64,000 nt of DNA, from the NCBI GenBank assembly GCA_030731845.1, contig JANQTF010000186.1:46339-110338 (forward strand). Direction: 5' to 3'. The notes beneath the pieces were generated by a model. It ran no database searches. It saw only the letters and a list, made by a program, of their open reading frames with translations, and was not told where the DNA came from. Source of the stretch: Bacteroidia bacterium. Its GTDB lineage: Bacteria; Bacteroidota; Bacteroidia; J057. Shown piece after piece: positions 42,130-50,521 of this stretch (position 1 is the stretch's first letter; every line of letters starts with the position of its first letter). A program made the position numbers and the translations under genes.

Positions 42130-42573
42130 TTATCGGCGAATCAACAGCAGGTCACGTTGTAGGTAGCTGCCGTCAGTGGTGGCAAAGAACACCACGAAGA
42201 GTCCTTCCGGGATATCGCGCAGATCCACAATATGCTCAATGGTTTCGGTGAGAGCAATGGAACTTTCATAAAACATCTCGCCTGTCTCCGCATAATAAAT
42301 TGTCACGGCCAGGCAATCATCGCAAGGCTCTCCACGATAGGTTCCAGCAATGACGGTAAATTGGTCTGCTGGATTGGGATATAGCGAATAGAGAACGAGA
42401 TCCTCGCTTATTTTCTCAGATTGAGTTTTGGGGACCATGCCGATGACAGTTTGGCTTTGCGCTGGTTTGAGATCGATTCGCTCTCCGGCAGCTGAGCTTC
42501 GCTGAGCAGAAAGATTGCTACAAAACAAGGTGAGGAAGAGCGTGGTAAAGGTAAAGCAGATGAGTTTTTTCAT
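42130..42573 (-). CDS. Minimal T9SS-secreted protein consisting of little more than a sorting domain
   Basis: A 147-residue protein. A signal peptide (MKKLICFTFTTLFLTLFCSNLSAQ) is followed by about 35 polar residues and then a complete type A sorting domain: YSLYPNPADQFTVIAG, a GEMFYESS strand, the DLRDIPEGLFVVFF strand and a terminal QRDLLLIRR. The domain carries an extra loop with a Cys pair, EPCDDC (about residues 81-86). There is no effector domain, so the sorted product would be a very small surface or released protein. It could be a truncated descendant of a longer protein or a small structural component. It is preceded, on the minus strand, by the orphan Hpt gene across a terminator. 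Confidence 0.78.
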   Translation of the reverse strand: MKKLICFTFTTLFLTLFCSNLSAQRSSAAGERIDLKPAQSQTVIGMVPKTQSEKISEDLVLYSLYPNPADQFTVIAGTYRGEPCDDCLAVTIYYAETGEMFYESSIALTETIEHIVDLRDIPEGLFVVFFATTDGSYLQRDLLLIRR

Positions 42574-42655
42574 GTAAATGGTGATTGATTTCCTGAAACA
42601 AATTTCAATAATTTGTATTATTTAAAAAATAGAATATCGTAGGTTTTCTAACAAT

Positions 42656-42683
42656 AAAAAAAAGAGCGACCTCTCGGCCGCTC
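42656..42683 (-). terminator. Intrinsic terminator of the Hpt gene
   Basis: On the minus strand GAGCGGCC (42683-42676) pairs with GGTCGCTC (42671-42664) with one G-T wobble on a GAGA tetraloop, followed by eight T residues (42663-42656). It is 22 bp after the Hpt stop. Confidence 0.85.
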
Positions 42684-42704
42684 CTCAGTGCTTAATCTAT
42701 GATT

Positions 42705-43073
42705 TTACAACGAAGCAAGCTCCGTTTTCCAGGATTCGAATGCTTGTGCCACTTTTTCACCTTCTTTTTTAGCTGATTCCCAAAGGGCAGGAACTCCACT
42801 GATGTCCCCTACCCTTCCTGCATGTTCGATTTCCTTCAAGATACTTGCCATGGCAAGCGCGCCAATTTGGGCAAAGGCAGACTTGAGCGCATGGGCTGCA
42901 TTTCGGACACCATTGCTATCCTGTGTTGCCAGGGAAGCCTCCAATTCTTCGATATACATCGGATTGGTTTCAATAAGCGTGTCAATCAGATCAATGATTT
43001 CGTCATGCTCCCCATCCATCAGGTCCATTAATTGCTCCCTGGTTTCTGAGTCGAGGTATTCAAAGGTAATCAT
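42705..43073 (-). CDS. Stand-alone histidine phosphotransfer (Hpt) protein
   Basis: A 122-residue all-helical cytoplasmic protein of the Hpt family. The phosphorylatable residue is His61 in NAAHALKSAFAQIGA, the canonical HxLKGxA-type motif with Ser in place of Gly. Upstream acidic helices (LMDLMDGEHDEIIDLIDTLIE) are also typical. Hpt proteins pass phosphate between a hybrid sensor kinase and a response regulator. No kinase or receiver gene lies in the window, so its partners are elsewhere. The gene has its own terminator and is transcribed alone, divergent from the DUF2452 gene. Confidence 0.9.
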   Translation of the reverse strand: MITFEYLDSETREQLMDLMDGEHDEIIDLIDTLIETNPMYIEELEASLATQDSNGVRNAAHALKSAFAQIGALAMASILKEIEHAGRVGDISGVPALWESAKKEGEKVAQAFESWKTELASL

Positions 43074-43208
43074 GCGGGGTTTTCGTTTGATGCGATAATA
43101 AGGCTAATCAAGCGATCAATTCCCCGATTTTCAACAACACTTCGCATGAATTCTATCAAAGGATGTTTTTTTCACGAAACACTCTGGTAGCTTTCTTGTT
43201 TTACGCTC

Positions 43209-43664
43209 ATGATACAGAATCCGATAGACCCAGATAAAGTTACCGACTCGCCTTCTACCCTCCCCTACGCACATCATGCAGGAAGCGCCTTGATTAAACC
43301 CATAGATAAGGGCAAGGTGAAAGGAAGGGCGCTGAGAGCCATGGAAGAACAGACCCACATGCAGATGGATCAGATCAGGCAGCAGATCGAGCTCCTGGCC
43401 AAACAAGCAAGAGCCTTACAAGACCGGGTGGAAATTTCGGAACAGATTTATCAGGCGGAGGTAAATTTTGAGCCCCTGATTGGACACACCTATCATCTTT
43501 ATCTTAAGAAAGATGGAGAGTGGACCCTCTCCATGATCGGCCCCGAAGATTGGGGGCGATCCTTCAGGCATGAGGCTTTTCTGGCCACGGTGAAGCTCTT
43601 GGCCGACCATACTTGGGACATCCTCGCCAAAGGCGATCATTTCCATTCTGAGGGCACAAGTTGA
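43209..43664 (+). CDS. DUF2452-family protein
   Basis: A 151-residue soluble protein. The family signature is strong: NPIDPDKVTDSPSTLPYAH near the start, AGSALIKPIDKGKVKGRAL, a long helix with THMQMDQIRQQIELLAKQA, and the NFEPLIGHTYHLYLKK then LSMIGPEDWGR stretch. DUF2452 is widespread in Bacteroidota and has no known function. The last 28 bp overlap the convergent lipoprotein gene. Confidence 0.9.
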   Translation: MIQNPIDPDKVTDSPSTLPYAHHAGSALIKPIDKGKVKGRALRAMEEQTHMQMDQIRQQIELLAKQARALQDRVEISEQIYQAEVNFEPLIGHTYHLYLKKDGEWTLSMIGPEDWGRSFRHEAFLATVKLLADHTWDILAKGDHFHSEGTS

Positions 43665-44377
43665 GGATCAGTCACCTCATTGAGCCATAAGACCAAGGTT
43701 TTGAAACCACCAGCATCCACATACTTTTTGAATGCACTTTGAGAAGGGCTTGCGTAATAAAATGGTTGATAATCAGCGGTTTCTTCTGTCTGTTTGACAT
43801 CAAAATAAGTGGAAACACCCTCTTCCTCCCCATAATCCAAAAACCAGACAAGAATGTCTTCGTTGCGTATTTGCTCCACTACCAGCGAAGTCCAGTAGTA
43901 TTTCCCGCCCTTCTTTTCGCGTAAGTTCAAGACCGACCAAGGCCCTGTTGACTTAAAAATAACCGAGTCGGACAATCCGAATTTTTCAATTTCGGTTACC
44001 TCATAATATATGTATTCTCCCTTGAGAATACCAGAAACAGGGACACCCATCAAGGTGACAGCTACACTATCGCCATCGCTGAGGGTAGCAAGATCGGAGG
44101 GGAGGCGGTTGGGATCGGCATCAATGTCATAGGGCATTGAATCTACCCGATGAGAATATGTCTGAACCTCCCGGTTGGTGACTCGGACAAATTTCTGCTC
44201 AGATGAACCAGGATCTTCTGTGTCAAGCGCACGAAAAACCCCCCGAATCTGATCGGGAAATTGGTCAGAGGCAACGATTCCTTGGGGCTGCGCTTCTGTA
44301 AAAAGCACCTCTTTACAAGAGAAGGATGCCATGCTCATACTGAGCAGAGCGATTGTAAGAATGGCAGTGGATTTCAT
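43637..44377 (-). CDS. Lipoprotein of unknown function
   Basis: A 246-residue protein with a lipoprotein signal and Cys21 (MASFSC). The mature part is beta-rich with no motif I recognise; segments such as YIYYEVTEIEKFGLSDSVIF and WTSLVVEQIRNEDILVWFLDYGEEEG suggest a lipocalin-like or DUF-type beta fold. It carries no sorting domain. Its 3' end overlaps the DUF2452 gene tail to tail. On the minus strand it follows the M14 peptidase gene by 43 bp and may be cotranscribed with it. Confidence 0.75.
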   Translation of the reverse strand: MKSTAILTIALLSMSMASFSCKEVLFTEAQPQGIVASDQFPDQIRGVFRALDTEDPGSSEQKFVRVTNREVQTYSHRVDSMPYDIDADPNRLPSDLATLSDGDSVAVTLMGVPVSGILKGEYIYYEVTEIEKFGLSDSVIFKSTGPWSVLNLREKKGGKYYWTSLVVEQIRNEDILVWFLDYGEEEGVSTYFDVKQTEETADYQPFYYASPSQSAFKKYVDAGGFKTLVLWLNEVTDPQLVPSEWK

Positions 44378-44420
44378 AGCTACGAGAATAAAATGCTTTG
44401 GCTTTCTGTAAATATGTCGA

Positions 44421-46961
44421 TTAATCTAACAGATAGCTATGAAAAAGCGCATTGATCAGTAGCTTTTGAGAGCCGTACCAATAGGCCCTGAAGGCAGGAT
44501 CATCGGCCATCGCGATGAGGTTGCCACGCCCAACTTTCACTACGGTAACTGCTGGGCTTTCTGCTAGTCTTTCCATGTTTTCTGAGGATAAATACCCACT
44601 TGCTATTGGGCTTGCAGTGTACCTGACCGGGTGTCCATACGGATAATGATCTCCTGCCAGGAAATAAGAGGCGTTTTTGAAAACCGGCAATGTATTTCGA
44701 CTGAATCCAAATCCTAGGGGGTGCGTGGTGTCGATAATGGTGTTGCAAATCAGGCCTCCCACTACCTGTGCCCCGTCTCTGTCATCTTTTTCACCATAAG
44801 GCAAGGGTGTGCTATGGCGGTTGGGAGGGGCGTTTTGCAGCTGAATATCTGCCCATGATTGAGTGGAAAGCCATCTCACAGCTCCTTTCATCGCGACGAG
44901 GGTTCCTCCCTCCCGCATCCAATCTGCGATTTGTTCTGCAGGGAGGTTGCTGTAATTTCCATTGGCCATGACGAGATGCGTAAATTTGGATAGGTCAGCC
45001 CTGCGAAAATCATCAATATCCACCAACGTAACGGGATATTCAAATCGCTCATCCAGAAGATGCCAGATCTCGCCGGCATCATAAGATGAGACACCGTCGC
45101 CTACCAACAAGAGAATCTTTGGCAAAACCACAGGCCGGATAGCCGGACTGCCCAGGTCAATGCCTTGATTGAGCCCCTTGCTAATAGGCAAAATATCAAT
45201 CCCATAGCGAGCGGCTCCTTCGTCGAGAAGCTCTCTGATCCGAATTTTCTCCTCTTGATTGACAGGGAATGAAACCACAATGGACCCGGGTTCGAGAATG
45301 TCTCCAGTTGAAAGCAGCATGCGCTCAGTGATTGCTCTTGGCATGGCGCCAGCCTTCACCAAATCATGAACGAGCATGGGTGCAAAATAATGACTCCAGG
45401 AAAAACCTGCGGCCACCAAATGAGCCGTATAGCCCCTAAGATCCTTGCCACTAGGCTGCACTTCACTAACCGGAAGCAAAGAGAACGAATTCAACTCTTT
45501 TTGAGAAACAGAGCGATAAGGCAGGTTAAAGGCCAGGGGCATGGTCCACGTGGAGACATCATAAAAAAGACTATCTGTGAACGTAGTGACCGTTTCAAAC
45601 ATGGTTTTGATGAGGCGGTATTGTGGCTGCTTGAGAGGAATGAGATAGCCATTGTCATAGCTTTTGCCCTCAATATTCAATGGACCATTTACCTGATACA
45701 CCTCAATATTATGCTGCTGAATGATCTGCGCCAGGCTCCACGCTCTAATCGGATCCATGTCATTGCCCATGATGAATCCTGCTCTGGTATCCCGATTCGC
45801 TTCCTCGATTGCCGTTTGATAAAACTTGCGCTGATGCTGGAGCAATTCTTCCCGAAGGCTTCGCATGGCGGCAAGCGTGGACAAAGAAGTCACAAACTGA
45901 TTTCTGATGGCGAAAGGAAAACTCAAGGGGCCATATACACTCTCCTGAAGATGACCACGAGCTGATGCCTGCTCAAACAGGATTCCTACACCGCCGTTGA
46001 GGTCTGGATAGGTTGATCCCTTGCCGTAATAAAAATCATCGAAGCTTTCGCGGGTATAGTACAGGGATCCAATACTATCCAGAAACTGTCCGTGAAACTG
46101 GGCTACTTTTTCGGTGAGGCTAAATACCTCAGGTGGGGTGAGGGGATTGTTGCTACTCGGGATGCCTGGCTGAAAGAAAAAGGTTCCATTGCTGCCCATC
46201 TCATGGTGATCTGTGAGAAAATTGGGCATCCAGGCGTGAAATTCATGAATGCGGGCGCGAGATTCGGGGTGCTGTAGTGGCAACCAATCTCGGTTCAGGT
46301 CAAACCAATAATGATTGGTGCGCCCTCCAGGCCATTCCTCCTGATGCTCCCGGCTGTATGCCTCGGCATTCAGATTGTGCCGACTTCTGTGCATATTCAC
46401 CCAGGTAGAAAATCGCTGCATTCCATCCGGATTGAGCGAAGGATCAATCAGGATGATGTTTTTCTCCATAAAGGAGAGCAGAGCTGGGTCGGTGCTTGCT
46501 GCCAGGTAATAAGCAACAAGCAGGGCTGCATTTGCCCCTGATGCTTCATTTCCGTGAACGCTATATCCAAGGTTTACCACCAATGGGATATCTTTGCTTC
46601 CATTGGGAAGTTTGCCCATTGCCCAGGCTTTATGTCTTCTCTGGAGTTCTTCTAGTTTTTGTTGATTCTCTGGAGAGGTAATCGCAAGATGAATGAGCGG
46701 ACGACCTTCGTAGGTTTCTCCAATCACTTTGAGACTTACGCGCTCAGATGCCTCCGAAAGTCGGCGCATATATTCCACCAACTTGTCGTGGCTGATGTGC
46801 CACTCCCCGATCTCGTGCCCGAGTACCACAGATGGCGTCGGTATGTTTTCCAGATAAGATTCAGCCGGCAGATAATAATCCAACTGCACGCGACCGTCGA
46901 GAGATTGTGCGGAGCTTTGCCCCATGAGGAGCAGAAAACAAGCAAAGAGAAAATTCTTCAT
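44421..46961 (-). CDS. Exported M14-family zinc carboxypeptidase with C-terminal GATase-like domain
   Basis: An 846-residue exported peptidase with a signal peptide (cleavage near SSAQ19). The M14 domain runs from about 48 to 360: zinc ligands His136 and Glu139 in SVHGNEAS, the substrate Arg in DLNRDW (about 224), and the third zinc ligand in TDHHEMG (His252 or His253). The C-terminal part (about 590-700) looks like a class I glutamine-amidotransferase or DJ-1-like Rossmann domain (PKILLLVGDGVSSYDAGEIW, FTHLVMANGNYSNL), a combination seen in large M14 proteins of Bacteroidota. It should trim C-terminal residues from peptides or cell-wall fragments in the periplasm. It is probably cotranscribed with the lipoprotein gene downstream. 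Confidence 0.92.
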   Translation of the reverse strand: MKNFLFACFLLLMGQSSAQSLDGRVQLDYYLPAESYLENIPTPSVVLGHEIGEWHISHDKLVEYMRRLSEASERVSLKVIGETYEGRPLIHLAITSPENQQKLEELQRRHKAWAMGKLPNGSKDIPLVVNLGYSVHGNEASGANAALLVAYYLAASTDPALLSFMEKNIILIDPSLNPDGMQRFSTWVNMHRSRHNLNAEAYSREHQEEWPGGRTNHYWFDLNRDWLPLQHPESRARIHEFHAWMPNFLTDHHEMGSNGTFFFQPGIPSSNNPLTPPEVFSLTEKVAQFHGQFLDSIGSLYYTRESFDDFYYGKGSTYPDLNGGVGILFEQASARGHLQESVYGPLSFPFAIRNQFVTSLSTLAAMRSLREELLQHQRKFYQTAIEEANRDTRAGFIMGNDMDPIRAWSLAQIIQQHNIEVYQVNGPLNIEGKSYDNGYLIPLKQPQYRLIKTMFETVTTFTDSLFYDVSTWTMPLAFNLPYRSVSQKELNSFSLLPVSEVQPSGKDLRGYTAHLVAAGFSWSHYFAPMLVHDLVKAGAMPRAITERMLLSTGDILEPGSIVVSFPVNQEEKIRIRELLDEGAARYGIDILPISKGLNQGIDLGSPAIRPVVLPKILLLVGDGVSSYDAGEIWHLLDERFEYPVTLVDIDDFRRADLSKFTHLVMANGNYSNLPAEQIADWMREGGTLVAMKGAVRWLSTQSWADIQLQNAPPNRHSTPLPYGEKDDRDGAQVVGGLICNTIIDTTHPLGFGFSRNTLPVFKNASYFLAGDHYPYGHPVRYTASPIASGYLSSENMERLAESPAVTVVKVGRGNLIAMADDPAFRAYWYGSQKLLINALFHSYLLD

Positions 46962-47015
46962 GATGTTGAATAACAGATGAAGATAATAGAGAGTTACGAA
47001 AGCAGACCAATTTTT

Positions 47016-48521
47016 TTAGAGACGCTTCTCCCCTACCCGATCAATTTTGATCAGCAACGCCAACTCACTCGGGATGCTAAATGCACGCCCTTCGGCCAAA
47101 ATATCTATGCCTTCTGGCAAAACATGCTTCACTTGCACCTCTTCTCCCGGAGATAGCTCAAGCTCCCACAATTGCGACCGCACCCAATGATCCAGTTGCA
47201 TGAAACTAATTCTGGCAGATTCATCGACCTGCAAATCCGTGAGCACAAAGGTAGAGTCCATCTCCGGCCCCGGAATGGGAGATCCGTGTGGATCTCGGGC
47301 GGGATTGCCCAGGGTTTTAGAAACTTCTTCGAGGAAATCTTCTGGTAGGAGGTGTTCGAGATCCTCTGCTTCTGCGTGAATCTGATCCTGATTTAGCCCT
47401 ACTTTTTCCACAAGATAGGTTTCCCACAACCTGTGCGCCCTAACGAGCTGATAGCCGGCTTTGAGGCCACTCTCGGTGAGAATCAGCTCATTTCCCTGTC
47501 CTTGCAAGAGGCCCATGCGCACCAGCTTGCGAAGCTGCCACCGGAGCTTTGCTTTGTTGGCGTCCATTTTTTCGAGCAGGTTCTCAAAAGTTAAGGCTTG
47601 CTTTTCATACAATCTGAGGGCCTGCTTAAGAATGTCTTCCCGGTAAATGCGAAGGCGCTTTCTCTGCATTCGCCACATTTTGCTTAGGAGTCCTTTTTGG
47701 GGAGAGAAAAGCACTGCGAGCAAATAAATCAAGCTGGCCATCACGGTCATGGCGGGGCCGGGAGTCGTCTCTAGCCAAACCGCCACGAACAAGCCCAGCA
47801 CGGCAGAAAGCAAACCCACTGCACCTGAGATCCAAATCATGTTTTTGAGGCGCTGCGTGAGCAAATAGGCCGTGGATGCCGGGGTAATGAGCATTGCTAC
47901 GACCAGAATCACGCCTACCGATTGCAGGGACGCCACTACAGCAAACGAAAGGAGAAGCATGAGAAAGTAATGGATCGTGCCGACAGAAAAACCGAGCGTT
48001 TTGGCAACCACCGATTCAAATGTGGTGATGAACAAAAACCGGTAGAATGCTGCTACACAGAGGATGGTGAAGGTCATCACCGAAAAGGTGAGCCATAGGT
48101 CCTGATCCCCGATTCCCAGCACATTCCCGAACAGAAAATCCTTGAGGTCGAGGTGCACACCCTGCTGATGGGTGAGGTAGGAAATCCCCATCACGCCGAG
48201 GGCAAACATGGAGGTGAATACGATTCCGATGGCTGCATCTTCTTGCGTGCTCACATTTCGCTGAATCCAGGTAATAAGGATGGCTGCAATCAGCCCGGCA
48301 ATGACCGATCCGGCAAAGAATCCAATGATGCTGTAGCCAGCTACCAGAAACCCGACTACAACGCCAGGCAAAATGGCGTGAGACAGCGCATCGCCAATCA
48401 GGGCCATATTCCGCAGCACGATAAAGGTCCCAAGTACGCCACACATCAACCCTACCATGCTCGATGCCAGCAAGGCACGAATGGCGAATGGATATTGGAA
48501 AAAATCGATTAACATGTCCAT
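47016..48521 (-). CDS. Zn/Mn-type ABC transporter permease fused to a DtxR/MntR-type regulator
   Basis: A 501-residue fusion. Residues about 1-275 are an ABC-3 (ZnuB/MntB) permease with eight or nine membrane helices, including RNMALIGDALSHAILPGVV and the final VASLQSVGVILVVAMLITPASTAYL. After a basic linker (KMWRMQRKRLRIYREDILK), residues about 290-360 are a winged-helix DNA-binding domain (ALTFENLLEKM then KLRWQLRKLVRMGLL), 360-430 the DtxR metal-binding and dimerisation domain (LVRAHRLWETYLVEK, AEDLEHLLP, DPHGSPIP), and 430-501 an SH3-like FeoA-type domain. The fused regulator may sense cytoplasmic metal to gate transport, repress the operon from the membrane, or both. It begins 2 bp after the upstream gene ends, so it is translationally coupled to the binding-protein/ATPase fusion. 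Confidence 0.93.
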   Translation of the reverse strand: MDMLIDFFQYPFAIRALLASSMVGLMCGVLGTFIVLRNMALIGDALSHAILPGVVVGFLVAGYSIIGFFAGSVIAGLIAAILITWIQRNVSTQEDAAIGIVFTSMFALGVMGISYLTHQQGVHLDLKDFLFGNVLGIGDQDLWLTFSVMTFTILCVAAFYRFLFITTFESVVAKTLGFSVGTIHYFLMLLLSFAVVASLQSVGVILVVAMLITPASTAYLLTQRLKNMIWISGAVGLLSAVLGLFVAVWLETTPGPAMTVMASLIYLLAVLFSPQKGLLSKMWRMQRKRLRIYREDILKQALRLYEKQALTFENLLEKMDANKAKLRWQLRKLVRMGLLQGQGNELILTESGLKAGYQLVRAHRLWETYLVEKVGLNQDQIHAEAEDLEHLLPEDFLEEVSKTLGNPARDPHGSPIPGPEMDSTFVLTDLQVDESARISFMQLDHWVRSQLWELELSPGEEVQVKHVLPEGIDILAEGRAFSIPSELALLIKIDRVGEKRL

Positions 48522-48523
48522 GG

Positions 48524-50269
48524 CTAGCGATAACTTTCTGTTCTTTGAAGCATGGTAAGCTGCCCCCCGTAGGTTTTTCGGATGTTGTCATCGTTGAAAA
48601 CCAGGTTGGTATCTCCTATAGCCACCACCCGCTGATTCATCATGATGAGTCGATCGAAATAGTCTTTCACCTTTGCCAGGTCGTGGTGAATGATGATCAC
48701 GAGCTTCCCCTGCTTCGCCAATTCTTTCACGATCTCTATGATCCGGTTTTCGGTTGTGATATCGACACCGACAAAGGGCTCATCAAACAAAAATATCTCA
48801 GCATCCTGACACAAGGCCCTGGCAATGAATACTCGTTGTTGCTGCCCGCCAGAAAGCTCTCCAATTTGCTTGTGGTGCAAGTCCTCAATGCCGAGCTGCT
48901 TCATCGCAGCCAGAGAGCGCTCGTGATCAGTGCGCGTGAGCCGCTCAAATACTTTTCGGTGCGGAAAGCGCCCCATTTGCACAATATCGCTCACCGTAGC
49001 CGGAAAACTCCAGTCAATCTCCTCCTTCTGAGGGATATAGGCAATGTGCTTTCGGATATCGTTGATCTCATACTTGTCCACGGAAATACTGCCACTATCT
49101 GGCTCTACCAGCCCAAGAATAGATTTGAACAAGGTGGATTTTCCCGAGCCATTTCCTCCGATCAATCCATACACATGACCTGGCTCAAGGCTGAGATATA
49201 CATTGGAAAGCGCTGTCTTTTTGTCGTACGAAACAGAAAGTCCCCGAATGTTGATCTGATAATTGTTCCAATCTATGGGTGGTGTAGCAGGGAGCCGAAG
49301 TCGCCACGCCACAAAGCCAAATGAAATCGCGAATAAGGAGATGATGAGCAAAAGGAAATATCTGTCTTCGGTCTTTGATGTGCCAACGAGCCCCAGGAGG
49401 CCATTCACAATCACATCGGTATTCTGTCGGAGCATTTTGAGATAGCTGTCTGCCCCACTTTCCTCATCCCCGAGAGAATCTGCGTAGAGTTTTCCGCCAA
49501 CGACAATACCAAGGTCTCCCGCGAGCTGTGTGAGTAGTTTGGGGTTAATGGTAGATTCTACAAACACTGCTGGAATCCCTTTCCCTGACAAGCTGCCAAG
49601 CAATTTCTGGTACGATTCCAAGGTGGGCTCTGCCTCCGTGCTTGTTCCGAGGATTGATTGTACCTCGATGCCATATTTGTTTCCAAAGTAGCGAAATGCA
49701 TCATGGGAAGTAGCCAAGATGCGCTTCTCAGGTGGAATCTGATTGATTCTTCGCTGAATATATGCATCAAGTGCTTCAAGCTGGGCTTTGTATGCCTGAT
49801 AATTTGCCTCAAAATATGCGGCTTTAGATGGTCTCACGGTGATAAGCCCGTCACGAATATTTCCGATATAGATCACCGCGTTGAGCGGGTTCATCCACGC
49901 ATGTGGATCTGAAGCATTGGCATGCTCATAAGAGTGAATCGCTTCCACTCCTGCGGTGGCAGTGACCACAGGAGCCATTTTGCCAGCATTGGCCATCATT
50001 TCCTCCAGCCACCCCTCCAGAGTAAGGCCATTTTTGATGAGAAGATCTGCTTCTGCAATGATTTTAGCATCCTCCGGAACAGGATCATAGATATGGGGAT
50101 CGGTGCCCACTGGAAGCACACTGTGCACCTCCCCTTCCACCCCAACAATCTGGGCGGCAAGGTCTTCCAGAAAACTAGTGGTGGTCACCACCTGCAACAA
50201 ACGATCTTGCGCAGTCGCCCTGGTGGATAACAAGAGTAGAAAGAGAGAAATGGGCAGAATTCTAAGCAT
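48524..50269 (-). CDS. Metal substrate-binding protein fused through one TM helix to an ABC ATPase
   Basis: A 581-residue fusion of two transporter parts. A signal sequence (1-20) leads to a cluster-9 (TroA/ZnuA-type) periplasmic binding domain (22-300) with likely metal ligands His59 (DPHIYDP), His123 (DPHAWM), His189 (ATSHDAF) and Asp264 (YADSLG), the TroA-like set that fits Zn or Mn. One membrane helix (304-323) follows, and then a cytoplasmic ABC ATPase (340-575): Walker A GGNGSGKST (371-379), signature LSGGQ (472-476), Walker B IFLFDEP (492-498), and the HHD switch. The helix makes the orientation correct: binding domain outside, ATPase inside. With the permease gene 2 bp downstream it forms a whole importer of two polypeptides. 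A stop-free, in-frame junction argues against a sequencing artefact. Confidence 0.93.
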   Translation of the reverse strand: MLRILPISLFLLLLSTRATAQDRLLQVVTTTSFLEDLAAQIVGVEGEVHSVLPVGTDPHIYDPVPEDAKIIAEADLLIKNGLTLEGWLEEMMANAGKMAPVVTATAGVEAIHSYEHANASDPHAWMNPLNAVIYIGNIRDGLITVRPSKAAYFEANYQAYKAQLEALDAYIQRRINQIPPEKRILATSHDAFRYFGNKYGIEVQSILGTSTEAEPTLESYQKLLGSLSGKGIPAVFVESTINPKLLTQLAGDLGIVVGGKLYADSLGDEESGADSYLKMLRQNTDVIVNGLLGLVGTSKTEDRYFLLLIISLFAISFGFVAWRLRLPATPPIDWNNYQINIRGLSVSYDKKTALSNVYLSLEPGHVYGLIGGNGSGKSTLFKSILGLVEPDSGSISVDKYEINDIRKHIAYIPQKEEIDWSFPATVSDIVQMGRFPHRKVFERLTRTDHERSLAAMKQLGIEDLHHKQIGELSGGQQQRVFIARALCQDAEIFLFDEPFVGVDITTENRIIEIVKELAKQGKLVIIIHHDLAKVKDYFDRLIMMNQRVVAIGDTNLVFNDDNIRKTYGGQLTMLQRTESYR

Positions 50270-50289
50270 GAGGCAATGCTAAAAATATA

Positions 50290-50305
50290 TTTAGACAAAT
50301 CTAAA
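50290..50305 (-). promoter_or_regulatory. DtxR/MntR-type operator overlapping the metal-transport promoter
   Basis: TTTAGACAAATCTAAA is a perfect 6-4-6 inverted repeat, 21 bp before the start codon of the minus-strand metal transporter operon. Read on the minus strand, it contains TAGATTTG, an exact match to the Bacteroidota -7 box TAnnTTTG, so a bound dimer would block RNA polymerase. The half-site TTTAGA is similar to known DtxR/MntR half-sites. The likely ligand is the regulator domain in the permease fusion or a separate MntR. Confidence 0.68.
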
Positions 50306-50445
50306 CATTTATTTTTACTCCACTATCTTTCCTTTGTTTTTCAACCTTTTTTGAAGGGCTGTTTGCAAATTTCCCATAAATAAGGTCTTGTTAATCTGCC
50401 TTAGATTTAGTTGTTTTCTATAATAATTAGGCAAGCATACCTTTT

Positions 50446-50453
50446 TACTTTTG
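50446..50453 (+). promoter_or_regulatory. Putative -7 box of the TonB receptor gene
   Basis: TACTTTTG matches TAnnTTTG and lies 69 bp upstream of the start codon at 50522. No clear -33 element is found. It would give a 5' leader of about 60 bases, in which a CTACTACTACT stretch precedes the ATG. Confidence 0.35.
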
Positions 50454-50521
50454 GATCCAACCTTGTTAAGATCCGCTAGGAGCAGGTTTATCAGCCTAAT
50501 TTGGACTGAACTACTACTACT

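Noticed and set aside
49260..49370. Frameshift or assembly error joining a binding-protein gene and an ATPase gene
   Set aside because: The junction is open, in frame, and encodes a good membrane helix that gives correct topology for both parts.
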